Shown here in pieces: positions 27,054 to 36,581 of a DNA stretch of 64,000 nt. The translations under genes and the position numbers were made by a program. Positions within the stretch are counted from its first letter, which is position 1. Each line of letters opens with the position of its first letter. Below the pieces are notes generated by a model that was not told the DNA's origin, made no database searches, and saw nothing but the letters and a program-made list of their open reading frames with translations. Source of the DNA: Halanaerobium hydrogeniformans (lineage in GTDB: Bacteria; Bacillota; Halanaerobiia; Halanaerobiales; Halanaerobiaceae); the NCBI RefSeq assembly GCF_000166415.1, contig NC_014654.1, forward strand, positions 1,240,001 through 1,304,000, in the 5' to 3' direction.

Positions 27054-27461
27054 TTGAGAATACTTGATATAACAACAATTTATGATAAAATACTTATAAT
27101 AATTGTTATAATAGCCAGTTTAATTATGATGGTTATACCTTTTTATTATTATAGAACAACTGAAGGTGATGAATTATATTTGATCGTTCAGCAGGACAAC
27201 GAAATTATCAGGGAAGTACCAATAGCTGATAGTTATGAAAGCCCAATTCACTTTACAGTAGATGGTCCAATTGGAACTCACCATATAGAGATTATCCAGG
27301 GTAGGGTTAGGGTCAAAGAAGCTCCACCTGATGACCCTCTAAAAATATGTGAAAAAACAGGCTGGATAGATAGGAAAGGGCCTGTTATTATTTGTGTTCC
27401 AAATCGTTTAAGCCTTTGGATTGAGAGTACTAACTCTGATATAGATGGGATGAGTTGGTAA
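27054..27461 (+). CDS. Membrane-anchored NusG domain II protein
   Basis: 135 aa. One N-terminal transmembrane helix (about residues 13-31), then a small extracytoplasmic beta domain with VPIADSYESPIHFTVDG and IEIIQGRVRVKEAPPDDPLKICEKTGWI, the pattern of Pfam NusG_II. Such proteins are frequent neighbours of rnf and Gx-transporter genes, but the function is unknown. The start is TTG 27054 after a GTGGTG site. The group II intron now separates it from rnfB. Confidence 0.75.
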   Translation: MRILDITTIYDKILIIIVIIASLIMMVIPFYYYRTTEGDELYLIVQQDNEIIREVPIADSYESPIHFTVDGPIGTHHIEIIQGRVRVKEAPPDDPLKICEKTGWIDRKGPVIICVPNRLSLWIESTNSDIDGMSW

Positions 27462-27462
27462 A

Positions 27463-27987
27463 ATGAAAAATACAAAAAAAATAGTTATTATTGCTCTTTT
27501 AATAGCACTTGGTCTGGTACTACATCTGGTTGAAAATATTTTTCCTTTAGCAGCCTTAATCCCTGGTGCAAAATTGGGTTTAGCAAATATTGTAACTTTA
27601 ATTGCTATTGTACTTTTTGGATTTACAGCTGCATTTCAAGTGCTGATGTTTAGGGTGATTTTAGCTTCATTACTTGCAGGAACTTTTATGACAATTAGTT
27701 TTTATCTAAGCTTTAGTGGAGGTTTATTAAGCTTTTTGCTGATGTATTTAGCTTATTATCTTTTAAAAGATAAGTTGAGTTTAATTGGAGTCAGCATAAT
27801 TGGAGCAGTAGCTCATAATACTGCTCAGGTTATTGCTGCTTATTACCTTATCGAAAATCCGGGTATATTCTATTATCTACCTTTTCTAACACTTTTTGCA
27901 ATACCAACTGGTTTTAGTATTGGTTTAGTAAGTTATTTTACTATTGATTATTTGCCTATTTCTTTAAAACAGGGGGTTAGCAAATGA
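27463..27987 (+). CDS. Gx transporter family protein (Hpre_diP_synt_I type)
   Basis: 174-aa integral membrane protein with about five helices. The N-terminal LVLHLVENIFPLAALIPGAKLGLANIVTL and later FSGGLLSFLLMYL are typical of the family first labelled heptaprenyl diphosphate synthase component I and now grouped with S-component-like Gx transporters. It is adjacent to the NusG domain II gene (1 base apart), a conserved pair near rnf operons. Substrate unknown. ATG 27463 overlaps the region of the previous stop, suggesting coupled translation. Confidence 0.8.
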   Translation: MKNTKKIVIIALLIALGLVLHLVENIFPLAALIPGAKLGLANIVTLIAIVLFGFTAAFQVLMFRVILASLLAGTFMTISFYLSFSGGLLSFLLMYLAYYLLKDKLSLIGVSIIGAVAHNTAQVIAAYYLIENPGIFYYLPFLTLFAIPTGFSIGLVSYFTIDYLPISLKQGVSK

Positions 27988-28577
27988 GCGAAGAATCAGA
28001 AGAAAAAAAATTAGTTTTAGCTTCAGCCTCACCGCGGAGAGAAGAAATATTAAAACAATTGAAATTAAAGTTTACGATCATTCATCCAAAAATTGATGAG
28101 AATAATTTTAATGGAGATACACCTGAAGAACTTGTTGAAATTTTGGCAGAAAAAAAGTCCAGGTCTGTATCTGATATAGTAGAAAATGCTCTGATAATTG
28201 CTGCAGATACAATCGTAGTCTTAGATGGGAAAATTCTCAATAAACCTATTGATAATGAAGATGCAAAAAAAATGCTGCATTTATTGAGTAATAGAGAGCA
28301 TAAGGTTATTACAGCATTGGCAGTCTTAGACTCAGATAGTGGTAAAATAATAGTAGAAAGCAATGTTACAGATGTTAAAATGCTTGAATTAAGTGATGAT
28401 GATATAGATAAATATTTAAATACTGGTGAAGCTATGGATAAGGCTGGTTCTTATGCAATCCAGGGATTTGGTGGCTTATTTGTAGAGTCTATTCAGGGAT
28501 CTTATTATTCAGTTGTTGGTTTACCTATCCATCAATTAGCAACAATTTTAAAGAAATTCAATTATGGAATCTTATAA
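27984..28577 (+). CDS. maf: Maf-family nucleotide pyrophosphatase
   Basis: Hydrolyses non-canonical or modified nucleoside triphosphates (dTTP/UTP pyrophosphatase type) and is linked to septum control in Bacillus. 197 aa. LVLASASPRREEILKQL at the N terminus, the catalytic ADTIVVLDGKILNKP and the YAIQGFGGLFVESIQGSYYSVVGLP region are diagnostic; the last is exactly in the usual C-terminal place. ATG 27984 overlaps the preceding stop by four bases. Followed by radC and mreB as in many Firmicutes. Confidence 0.95.
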   Translation: MSEESEEKKLVLASASPRREEILKQLKLKFTIIHPKIDENNFNGDTPEELVEILAEKKSRSVSDIVENALIIAADTIVVLDGKILNKPIDNEDAKKMLHLLSNREHKVITALAVLDSDSGKIIVESNVTDVKMLELSDDDIDKYLNTGEAMDKAGSYAIQGFGGLFVESIQGSYYSVVGLPIHQLATILKKFNYGIL

Positions 28578-28596
28578 GAGAAAGGAGCTTGTTTTG

Positions 28597-29292
28597 ATGG
28601 AGAGCCCAGAAAAGGGATTTACCATCAAAGAATTACCAGCAGAAGAGAGGCCACGCGAAAAAGTTTTAAAAAGAGGCAGCAGTTATTTATCTAATGCCGA
28701 ATTACTTGCTTTGATAATCAGAACTGGAAATAGGAAAAGGACTGCGGTTGAGCTTTCTCAGGATCTTTTAAATTCTTTTGGAGGTCTCAGAGAAATTTTG
28801 GACCTAAGTTGTGAAGAACTGCAGGAGGTTAAAGGGATAGGATTAGCAAAAGCTGCTCAAATTGTAGCAGTTGTTGAGCTTGCCAAAAGAATATCATCAA
28901 TAAAAAATTATGAAAAGGATTTAGTTAGTAATCCTGTTCAGGCTGCAGAACTTCTTGCTTCAGAAATGAGGTTTTTAAAGCAGGAAGTTTTAAGAACTAT
29001 TTTATTAGATGTAAAAAATAGGGTTATTGCTATACCAGAAATTTCTAAAGGAGGACTTAGCAGTTCTATAGTTCATCCCAGAGAAGTTTTTAAAGAAGCA
29101 ATTAGAAGAAGTAGTGCTGCAGTTATTCTAGTTCATAACCATCCCAGTGGTGATCCAAAACCAAGTGCCGATGATTTAAATATTACTAAAAAACTGCAAA
29201 AAGCAGGAGAAATTATCGGGATTAAGGTAATTGATCACATTATAATAGCTGGTGATAAGTTTTTAAGCTTTAAAGAAGAAAATTTAATTTAA
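28597..29292 (+). CDS. radC: RadC-family JAB domain protein
   Basis: 231 aa. A helix-hairpin-helix region (ELQEVKGIGLAKAAQIVA) precedes a JAB/MPN metalloprotease-like domain with the zinc motif EVFKEAIRRSSAAVILVHNHPSGDPKPSADD. Despite its name the family has no proven repair role. ATG 28597 lies nine bases after AAAGGAG. The in-frame ATG at 28564 would sit inside maf and has no site. The maf-radC-mreB order is a conserved Firmicute block. Confidence 0.93.
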   Translation: MESPEKGFTIKELPAEERPREKVLKRGSSYLSNAELLALIIRTGNRKRTAVELSQDLLNSFGGLREILDLSCEELQEVKGIGLAKAAQIVAVVELAKRISSIKNYEKDLVSNPVQAAELLASEMRFLKQEVLRTILLDVKNRVIAIPEISKGGLSSSIVHPREVFKEAIRRSSAAVILVHNHPSGDPKPSADDLNITKKLQKAGEIIGIKVIDHIIIAGDKFLSFKEENLI

Positions 29293-29329
29293 AAAGATAG
29301 ATGTTATATTCGAAAGGGGTATTTATTAA

Positions 29330-30370
29330 ATGGTTTTCAAATTTCTTAGTGCACCATTTTCAAGAGATATGGGTGTTGATTTAGGAACAGCTAATACACT
29401 AGTTTATATTAAAGATAAAGGTATTTTAATTAGAGAACCTTCTGTTGTAGCTTTAAAAAAGGACAAAAATGAGGTACTCGCAGTTGGTAATGAAGCAAAA
29501 AGAATGATCGGTAGAACACCGGGTAATATTATCGCGGTAAGACCTATGAAAGACGGTGTTATAGCAGATTTTGATGTTACTGAAAGTATGCTGCGGTATT
29601 TTATAACCAAAGCTCATAAAAGAAGCAGAATGGTCAGGCCAAGAATAATAATCTGTGTTCCTTCAGGTGTAACTGAAGTAGAAAAAAGAGCAGTTATAGA
29701 TGCTGCAATACATGCTGGAGCCAGAGAGGCATATTTAATTGAAGAGCCCATGGCTGCTGCGATAGGAGCTGGATTACCGGTTCATGAGCCAACTGGAAAC
29801 ATGATTGTTGATATCGGGGGAGGAACTACTGAAGTAGCAGTAATCTCCCTGGGAGGTATTGTAACAAGCCGTTCTATCCGTATTGGTGGTGATGATATGG
29901 ATACTGCGATCGTACAGTATGTTAAAAGAACATATAATTTAATGATTGGTGAAAGAACAGCTGAAGAAATCAAGATTGACATAGGTTCAGCTTTTTGTGA
30001 TAATCCAGAAGGAGTTAAAGAAATCAGGGGTAGAGATTTAGTTAGTGGGTTACCAAAAACTATAGAAATTACTGCTGGTGAGATTCAGAATGCACTCAAA
30101 GAACCGGTTATAAATATTATTGATTCAGTTAAAATGACTTTAGAAAAAACACCTCCTGAACTTGCCTCAGATGTAATGGATAGAGGAATAATTTTAACAG
30201 GAGGAGGAGCCCTGCTTAAAGGTCTTGATACTCTATTAAGAAATGAAACTCAGATGCCTATCCATATTGCTGATAATCCTCTAGATTGTGTTGCTAAAGG
30301 AACAGGGATTGCTTTAGAAGAGATAGATGAATTGAAGAAAATTTTAATTACCAACAAAAAGTTATCATAA
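29330..30370 (+). CDS. mreB: Rod shape-determining actin MreB
   Basis: Bacterial actin that organises lateral wall synthesis under the membrane, 346 aa. Actin-family ATP motifs are present: [19 protein letters not shown] (phosphate 1), [19 protein letters not shown] (phosphate 2) and [18 protein letters not shown] (adenosine). [14 protein letters not shown] and [10 protein letters not shown] complete the set. ATG 29330 is preceded by GAAAGGGG. First gene of mreBCD, followed by a PBP2 gene. Confidence 0.97.
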   Translation: MVFKFLSAPFSRDMGVDLGTANTLVYIKDKGILIREPSVVALKKDKNEVLAVGNEAKRMIGRTPGNIIAVRPMKDGVIADFDVTESMLRYFITKAHKRSRMVRPRIIICVPSGVTEVEKRAVIDAAIHAGAREAYLIEEPMAAAIGAGLPVHEPTGNMIVDIGGGTTEVAVISLGGIVTSRSIRIGGDDMDTAIVQYVKRTYNLMIGERTAEEIKIDIGSAFCDNPEGVKEIRGRDLVSGLPKTIEITAGEIQNALKEPVINIIDSVKMTLEKTPPELASDVMDRGIILTGGGALLKGLDTLLRNETQMPIHIADNPLDCVAKGTGIALEEIDELKKILITNKKLS

Positions 30371-30382
30371 GGGGGGAGCCTG

Positions 30383-31213
30383 TTGTATAAATTTGACAGG
30401 AACTCTTTAATAATCGCCGCTCTCTTATTAATATTAGTTCTTACATTTCTTTTTGTCTTTATAAACGATATTGAAATTGGTTTTTTAAATTGGTTTGGAG
30501 ATATAATATATAATTTATTAACTCCCATTTTGAACTTAATGAATAATATTATTAGCAGAATTCAGGGCTTTTTTAATACATTATTTTCTATCAATGAAAT
30601 TCAGGAAGAAATAAGCAATTTAAGACAGCAAAATCAAGTTTTAGAAAGACAAATAATGTTTTTAAGCAATTATGATCGTGAGAATAAGAGACTGCGAGAA
30701 CTCCTTGATTTTCAAGAAAGAGTTGAGTATGAGATGATTGGAGCAGAAGTAACTGCTAACTCTCCCTCGGTTTTTGAACAGATAATTACAATTAATAGAG
30801 GTAGAAGAGATGGTCTGGAAGAAAGAATGCCTGTAATTACTTATAATGGTTTTTTAGTTGGTAGAATTGACTATGTTGGCAGCAGCTCAGCTCAAGTTAG
30901 ATTAATTACTGATAATCAATTTGTAGTTGGTGGTGTAGTTGCAAGAAGTGATTCAAGACAAATAGGTTTAGTCAGAGGCTCAGGCCGAAGAGATCAGAAT
31001 AATACTATGGATAATATTGCCTGGGATGCAGATGTAGAAATTGGAGATGTTATTTTAACTTCCGGATTATCAAATAATTTTCCTGAGGGCTTAAAAATTG
31101 GTCAAATAAAAAGTATAGAGACTGATAACTATGGTTTATCTCAAAAAGCAGAGGTAGAACTTGACATTCAGTCAGTAACTATTGAAGAAGTGATGGTAAT
31201 TAAGAATTTTTAA
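30383..31213 (+). CDS. mreC: Rod shape-determining protein MreC
   Basis: 276 aa: one N-terminal membrane helix (about residues 9-27), a coiled coil at about 68-105 (EEISNLRQQNQVLERQI), and an extracytoplasmic beta domain with NRGRRDGLEERMPVITYNG, VRLITDNQFVVGG and DVILTSGLSNNFPEGLKIG. It links MreB to the wall synthases. The start is TTG 30383 after a GGGGGGAG site. Confidence 0.95.
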   Translation: MYKFDRNSLIIAALLLILVLTFLFVFINDIEIGFLNWFGDIIYNLLTPILNLMNNIISRIQGFFNTLFSINEIQEEISNLRQQNQVLERQIMFLSNYDRENKRLRELLDFQERVEYEMIGAEVTANSPSVFEQIITINRGRRDGLEERMPVITYNGFLVGRIDYVGSSSAQVRLITDNQFVVGGVVARSDSRQIGLVRGSGRRDQNNTMDNIAWDADVEIGDVILTSGLSNNFPEGLKIGQIKSIETDNYGLSQKAEVELDIQSVTIEEVMVIKNF

Positions 31214-31246
31214 GTTTATCAATCAATATTAACTGGAGAGATTAAA

Positions 31247-31744
31247 TTGAAAAAATACTTTAAAAACCTCATTATTATGGTTTTACTATTAATCTGCCAG
31301 TTATTAATAGGTATAATTTTCCCTAACCTTTATTTGATACCTGATTTTATTTTAATTTTTATAGTTCTAAAAGCAATTTTCCATGGTTCAAATCAGGCCA
31401 TGATTTATGGTTTTACTGGAGGAATATTACAGGATGCTTTTTTGGGTACATTTATTGGTATCTTTACTCCTGTTAAAACAGCGGTTGCCTTTCTTTCTGG
31501 ACTGCTTTCAGGCAGGTTTTTTCCAGAAAACCTTTTAATTCCTCCATTAGGGGTTTTTTTGGCAACTATAGTCCATCAATTTCTATATATTTTACTAAAA
31601 GAAAATTATCTGTTTAATACAAATATTATATTGTTATTTAGAGAATTAATCTTACCAATGGCTGCTTTAAATGCTCTGCTCACATTTGGCTTTTATTTAA
31701 TATATTTTTTCTTAGGAAGGCGGAATATTAATTGGATAGACTAA
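31247..31744 (+). CDS. mreD: Rod shape-determining protein MreD
   Basis: 165-aa polytopic membrane protein with five to six hydrophobic helices, placed between mreC and a class B PBP as expected for MreD. Family-like segments are LYLIPDFILIFIVLKAI and YGFTGGILQDAFLG. TTG 31247 follows GGAGAG. Its end overlaps the start of the PBP2 gene. Confidence 0.88.
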   Translation: MKKYFKNLIIMVLLLICQLLIGIIFPNLYLIPDFILIFIVLKAIFHGSNQAMIYGFTGGILQDAFLGTFIGIFTPVKTAVAFLSGLLSGRFFPENLLIPPLGVFLATIVHQFLYILLKENYLFNTNIILLFRELILPMAALNALLTFGFYLIYFFLGRRNINWID

Positions 31745-33579
31745 AAATACTAAGAATTATAATTCTAGTTATATTTATTATTTTAATTTCTAGAGCAGCT
31801 TATTTGCAAATTATCAATGGAGATTATTTCTTTAGATTATCTGAAGGTAACAGGATTTCTGTACGTCCAATTAATGCTCCTCGAGGTAAGATTATTGACA
31901 GTCAGGGGAAAGTAATCGTTTCTAATCGTTTAACCTATAATTTATATTTAATGCAAAATGAAATTCCACCTGGAGTATCTGCAGAAGATATTCTAGAAGA
32001 TCTTTCAGAAATTAGTGGTATTGATTCTCAGAGATTGATAGGTAATTATAGAAATACTGATGCAAAAAGTTTGGTTGAACCGATTCTTTTAGCCCGGCAT
32101 CTTTCTAAAGAAGAGATGGTAGTCATAGTCGAGAATAATGATTTATTACCCGGGATAATTGTTCAGGAAGCATCGTTAAGAGATTATATTTATCCTGAAA
32201 ATTTGGTTCATACTACTGGCTATATTGGCGAAATAAGCAGAAATGAATTAATATCTTTCAATGAACTGGGATATAATTATAAAGCTGGAGATTTTGTCGG
32301 TAAAAGCGGTTTAGAAAGACAGTATGAATTTTATTTAGCTGGTCAAGCAGGTGCAGAACAAATAGAGGTAGATAATCGGGGACAAAAAAAACAGACTTTA
32401 GGAATTAGAAAGCCTATTGCCGGGAATGATTTAACTTTAAATATTAATTTTGATCTACAGCAGTCTGTAGAAGAAATATTAAAAGAAAGTTTTGATCGCT
32501 TGCGTATTGAAGCTGAAGAAGATGATGAAAGAACCAAACCGACTTCAGCTGCTGCTATTGTAATGGATGTAAACAGTGGGGCTGTGCTTGCAATTAGCAG
32601 TATACCCAATTACAATTTAAATCTATTTGCAAAAGGTATTTCAAACAGTGAGTTTCAAGAACTTTCAAATAATCCTTTACGGCCAATGCTTGACAGAACG
32701 GTTATGTCTGACTATCCTCCAGGCTCAATTTTTAAATTAATTACAGGAGCTGCTGCAATGGAAGAACTTGGAGTAAGAGCTGATACAAGTTTTTATGATC
32801 CTTCGGGAAGATTTTATCTCCCTAATTGGTCCAGACCTTTTAGAAACTGGCTTGATAGAGGTGAAGGACAGCTTGACTTTGTAAGAGCAATGGCCCGTTC
32901 AAATAATATAGTTTTTTATGAATTAGGCCATGAACTATATAAAGAATATCGTGGTGATAAATTAGCAGAATATGCTCGTAAATTTGGCTTGGATGAAAAA
33001 ACAGGTATTGATTTACCATCTGAAAAAACCGGTGTAGTACCTGATGATCAGTGGAAAAGAGAAAAGTTTAATGAACCATGGTATCCAGGTGATGCAGTCA
33101 ATCTTTCGATTGGTCAAAGTAATTTATTAACAACACCACTTCAAATTGTTCAGATGTTTTCTGTTTTTGCTAATGAAGGCTTATTATATAAACCACAGCT
33201 AGTAGATAAAATAACTTCTCCAGAAGGCGAAATAATAGCAGAATTTGAGCCGGTTATCAAAGCTGACTTACGCTCTGAAATTAGCCCTTCAACCTTTTCA
33301 GCTCTTAAGCAGGGACTTTATGATGTTGTAAATCAAAGCTATGGAACTGCTTCTCATCATTTTATAAATTTTCCGATTGAGGTAGCTGGTAAAACCGGGA
33401 CTGCTCAAACTTCAGTGGCCCTGACAAATCATGCCTGGTTTGGTGGGTTTGCACCTTATGAAGACCCAGAAATTGCAGTAGTTGTTTTATTAGAAAATGG
33501 AGGATCAAGTTCTTTTTCGGTACCCATTGCTAGAGATATTATAGCTCATTATTTTGGGGTTAATCAAGAAGATGAGTAA
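31732..33579 (+). CDS. mrdA: Penicillin-binding protein 2 (elongation transpeptidase)
   Basis: 615-aa class B PBP of the elongasome that cross-links peptidoglycan with RodA. One N-terminal membrane helix (residues 5-22), dimerisation domain with NAPRGKIIDSQGKVIVSNR, and a transpeptidase domain carrying the SxxK motif in YPPGSIFKLITG, the SxN motif in MARSNNIVFYELG and the KTG motif in AGKTGTAQTS. The start is TTG 31732 and overlaps the mreD end by 13 bases, so translation is likely coupled. mreBCD-pbp2-minCDE-rodA reads as one shape and division cluster. Confidence 0.95.
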   Translation: MDRLKILRIIILVIFIILISRAAYLQIINGDYFFRLSEGNRISVRPINAPRGKIIDSQGKVIVSNRLTYNLYLMQNEIPPGVSAEDILEDLSEISGIDSQRLIGNYRNTDAKSLVEPILLARHLSKEEMVVIVENNDLLPGIIVQEASLRDYIYPENLVHTTGYIGEISRNELISFNELGYNYKAGDFVGKSGLERQYEFYLAGQAGAEQIEVDNRGQKKQTLGIRKPIAGNDLTLNINFDLQQSVEEILKESFDRLRIEAEEDDERTKPTSAAAIVMDVNSGAVLAISSIPNYNLNLFAKGISNSEFQELSNNPLRPMLDRTVMSDYPPGSIFKLITGAAAMEELGVRADTSFYDPSGRFYLPNWSRPFRNWLDRGEGQLDFVRAMARSNNIVFYELGHELYKEYRGDKLAEYARKFGLDEKTGIDLPSEKTGVVPDDQWKREKFNEPWYPGDAVNLSIGQSNLLTTPLQIVQMFSVFANEGLLYKPQLVDKITSPEGEIIAEFEPVIKADLRSEISPSTFSALKQGLYDVVNQSYGTASHHFINFPIEVAGKTGTAQTSVALTNHAWFGGFAPYEDPEIAVVVLLENGGSSSFSVPIARDIIAHYFGVNQEDE

Positions 33580-33691
33580 AAAATAGTAGTTTAATGAAGA
33601 TTAAAAAATATTAAAGTTATAATTGATGAAGGTATTTCAATTATATTAAAGAATATAATTAATTAAGTGCATATAATTGAGGAGAGATTTT

Positions 33692-34297
33692 ATGAGTTCA
33701 GTTTTTTCTTTTCAGGCAGTATCAGATGGAATTGTGATGAACTTCCGCAGTGGTAGTACATTTGGTAGTATTAAAGAGGCAATTACTTTACATGCTTCAC
33801 AGGCTTCAGATTTTTTTAATGGGGTTAATTTATACCTTAATCTAAGTGGTTTGGAGCTGGCTTTTGAACAACTTCAGACACTGATGGATATTGTTCAAAA
33901 TTATAACAGAGTAAATAAGATATATTTTACAGCAAAAGAAATTAAAGCGGAAAATAAAGAGGCTGTTCCAAAATCTGAAGCTGTAATTATTAATAGGACT
34001 TTGCGTTCAGGCCAGATGGTAAAAAATCAGGCTAATGTCGTGATTGTTGGAGATGTTAATCCTGGTGCCGAAGTAATCGCTGGAGGTGATATTATCGTCT
34101 TTGGCCGCTTAAGAGGAGTTGTTCATGCAGGAGCTGGAGGAAACGAAGCTGCTCAAGTAGCTGCTTTAATATTAGATCCAACTCAACTTAGAATAGCTTC
34201 TTTAATTGCCAGGTCACCAGATGATAATCATAATTCAGGGCTGAATCCGGAAAGAGCATTTATCAAAAATGACAGTATAATGGTAGAAAAGATTTAA
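33692..34297 (+). CDS. minC: Septum site-determining protein MinC
   Basis: 201-aa inhibitor of FtsZ assembly that acts with membrane-bound MinD. The N-terminal FtsZ-inhibiting domain precedes a right-handed beta-helix C-terminal domain: RTLRSGQMVKNQANVVIVGD, GDVNPGAEVIAGGDIIVFG and LRGVVHAGAGGNEAAQVAAL are classical. ATG 33692 follows GAGGAGAG; the in-frame upstream TTG at 33677 lies before that site. Confidence 0.95.
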   Translation: MSSVFSFQAVSDGIVMNFRSGSTFGSIKEAITLHASQASDFFNGVNLYLNLSGLELAFEQLQTLMDIVQNYNRVNKIYFTAKEIKAENKEAVPKSEAVIINRTLRSGQMVKNQANVVIVGDVNPGAEVIAGGDIIVFGRLRGVVHAGAGGNEAAQVAALILDPTQLRIASLIARSPDDNHNSGLNPERAFIKNDSIMVEKI

Positions 34298-34320
34298 TCA
34301 TAAATCAGGGGGGATATAAT

Positions 34321-35115
34321 TTGGCAGGCAAAACAATTGTTGTCACTTCAGGAAAAGGTGGAGTAGGTAAAACAACATCTTCAGCAAATATTGGTACAGC
34401 ACTTGCTATGAATGGCAAAAAGGTGTGCTTAATCGATGCTGATATTGGTTTAAGAAATTTAGATGTTGTTATGGGCTTAGAAAATAGGATAGTTTATGAT
34501 ATTGTTGATGTTGTAGAAAATAACTGTCGTTTAGAACAGGCTATGATTCGTGATAAAAGATATGATGGTCTTTACTTATTACCGGCAGCTCAAACCCGTG
34601 ATAAAACTTCAGTAACCCCATTTCAGATGAAAGAACTACTTGATAATTTAAAAGAAGAAATGGATTATGTAATAGTTGATTCACCGGCTGGTATTGAGCA
34701 GGGATTTAAAAATGCTATATCTGGTGCAGATAGAGCAATTATTGTTACAACTCCAGAAATTTCTGCTGTTAGAGATGCAGATAGAATTATCGGTCTTTTA
34801 GAAGCTGAAGGGCTGCGTGATCCAGAGGTAATAATTAACCGGATTAGGGCAGATATGGTTGATAGAGGTGATATGATGGGTATTGACGATATGATAGAGA
34901 TATTAGCAATCGATCTACTGGGAATAGTCCCGGAAGATGAAGGTATTGTTGTTTCTACAAACAAAGGTGAACCGATTGCCATCAACCAAAAAGCAAAAGC
35001 TGGACTGGCATATAGAAATATTGCTAAAAGAATAATGGGAGAAGATTTACCAATTATGAAATTAGAAAAAGAAAGTTTTCTTTCTAAATTTAAGAAATTA
35101 GTTGGCTTATCTTAA
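34321..35115 (+). CDS. minD: Septum site-determining ATPase MinD
   Basis: 264-aa deviant-Walker-A ATPase that recruits MinC to the membrane. The P loop GKGGVGKTT is at residues 11-19. LIDADIGLRNLDVVMGLENR, IVDSPAGIEQGF and the C-terminal amphipathic membrane-targeting helix (ESFLSKFKKLVGL) are present. The start is TTG 34321 behind GGGGGG. The next gene, minE, begins 17 bases after its stop with an unusual start codon. Confidence 0.97.
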   Translation: MAGKTIVVTSGKGGVGKTTSSANIGTALAMNGKKVCLIDADIGLRNLDVVMGLENRIVYDIVDVVENNCRLEQAMIRDKRYDGLYLLPAAQTRDKTSVTPFQMKELLDNLKEEMDYVIVDSPAGIEQGFKNAISGADRAIIVTTPEISAVRDADRIIGLLEAEGLRDPEVIINRIRADMVDRGDMMGIDDMIEILAIDLLGIVPEDEGIVVSTNKGEPIAINQKAKAGLAYRNIAKRIMGEDLPIMKLEKESFLSKFKKLVGLS

Positions 35116-35132
35116 TTTAAGGGGGGAGTAAA

Positions 35133-35393
35133 ATCGATATTCTAAAATGGCTCGGCTTAAAGAGTGATAAAGACAAATCAAGTAAAAATGTTGCAAAGGA
35201 AAGACTTCAATTTGTACTTGTTCAGGATAGAATAAAGTTAACTCCAGATGAAATGGATGCAATGAGAGAAGAATTGATCGGAGTATTAAGCAAATATATC
35301 GATGTAGATTCTCAAAAAATAGAGATGGATGTAAAAAGAGAAGACGAAATGACAGCTTTAGTAGCTAATTTTCCCCTTAAAGGTTCAAAATAA
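35133..35393 (+). CDS. minE: Cell division topological specificity factor MinE, apparent ATC start
   Basis: 86-aa activator of the MinD ATPase. The frame reads I/M-DILKWLGLKSDKDKSSKN then AKERLQFVLVQDR, the conserved anti-MinCD helix, followed by LTPDEMDAMREELIGVLSKY and EMDVKREDEMTALVANFPLK. No ATG, GTG or TTG precedes the conserved helix in frame; the first in-frame ATG is inside the gene at about 35252. A strong GGGGGGAG site at 35121-35128 is six bases from ATC 35133, the same geometry as the TTG start of mreC. ATT 35139 is the only other candidate. The gene is absent from simple ORF calls because of this start. Confidence 0.9.
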   Translation: MDILKWLGLKSDKDKSSKNVAKERLQFVLVQDRIKLTPDEMDAMREELIGVLSKYIDVDSQKIEMDVKREDEMTALVANFPLKGSK

Positions 35394-35425
35394 GGGTTAA
35401 ACTTAATAATTTAAGGAGCTTTACG

Positions 35426-36565
35426 ATGTCTTGGAACAAAAAATTTCTACACTATTTAAATTTAAATGTACCTTTAACAGTTGTTTTTTTGATTATAATA
35501 GGATTTTTAACAATTAGTTCAGCTGTAGAAATTAATCAAGTTGATTCTAATGCTCTTGTATTTTTGCAAAGACAGGCAGTCTCAGTAGTGTTGGGACTGC
35601 TAGTAGTTTTTATAATACAGGCTTATGATTATAGGATATTTAAAGAATATGCAGCAGTAATCTATTTGCTAATGATCGGGCTTTTAAGTTTTACCCTTTT
35701 AATGGGTAGAACAGTTGCAGGTGGTAAAAGATGGCTCAGTATTGGACCAATCAACTTTCAGCCAGCTGAATTGGCAAAAATTATGCTGGTTTTAGTTTTA
35801 GCTGCGGTCATAGATAATAATTCAGATGATATGGGTTATCTTAAGGGAATGTTTCTGCCTTCAATTATAGCTTTTATACCATTTGTATTGGTAGTGCTCC
35901 AGAATGACCTTGGTACTGCACTTGTTTTATTCTTTATTTACCTTGTAATGCTCTTTGCAGGTGGAGGTAATATAAAATATATGGCCCTGGTTTTTGGGAC
36001 TGGTTTCTTAATTGTTGTTTTAGTTATCAGTGCTCATGTGATGCTCGATACACCTTTACCTTTTTTACAGGAATATCAGTTAAATCGATTAATAGTATTT
36101 ATTAATCCAGATATTGATCCTTTTGGTAGTGGCTATAATATTATTCAATCAAAAATCGCTTTAGGATCAGGCCGATTAACTGGTAAAGGCCTTTTTGCTG
36201 GTACTCAAAATCAGCTTAATTTTTTACCGGAAAAACACACAGATTTTATTTTTTCTGTGATTGGAGAAGAATTTGGTTTTATAGGATCTGCTGTAGTAAT
36301 TATATTGTTTTTATTTTTGCTCTGGCAGTTTTTAAAAATTGCTGAAGAGGCAAGGGATAGATACGGTTATCTGGTGGTTATAGGAATAACTGCTATGTTT
36401 TTGTTTCATGTCCTGGAAAATATCGGGATGACCATGGGTATTATGCCTATTACTGGAATCCCACTCCCTTTTATTAGTTATGGGGGTACATTTATGATAA
36501 CCTCTTTAACTGCAATTGGTATAATAATTAATATAAACTTAAGACAAAACAAGTTAATGTTTTAA
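35426..36565 (+). CDS. rodA: Rod shape SEDS glycosyltransferase RodA
   Basis: 379-aa polytopic SEDS-family peptidoglycan polymerase, partner of the upstream PBP2. About ten hydrophobic helices are present. Conserved SEDS motifs are GGKRWLSIGPINFQPAELAKI, LQNDLGTAL, the long loop with GSGYNIIQSKIALGSGRL and GLFAGTQNQLNFLPEKHTDFIF, and GIPLPFISYGGT near the end. ATG 35426 follows AAGGAG. Its position after minCDE favours RodA over FtsW. Confidence 0.93.
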   Translation: MSWNKKFLHYLNLNVPLTVVFLIIIGFLTISSAVEINQVDSNALVFLQRQAVSVVLGLLVVFIIQAYDYRIFKEYAAVIYLLMIGLLSFTLLMGRTVAGGKRWLSIGPINFQPAELAKIMLVLVLAAVIDNNSDDMGYLKGMFLPSIIAFIPFVLVVLQNDLGTALVLFFIYLVMLFAGGGNIKYMALVFGTGFLIVVLVISAHVMLDTPLPFLQEYQLNRLIVFINPDIDPFGSGYNIIQSKIALGSGRLTGKGLFAGTQNQLNFLPEKHTDFIFSVIGEEFGFIGSAVVIILFLFLLWQFLKIAEEARDRYGYLVVIGITAMFLFHVLENIGMTMGIMPITGIPLPFISYGGTFMITSLTAIGIIININLRQNKLMF

Positions 36566-36581
36566 TAGATGAGGTGGTTTT

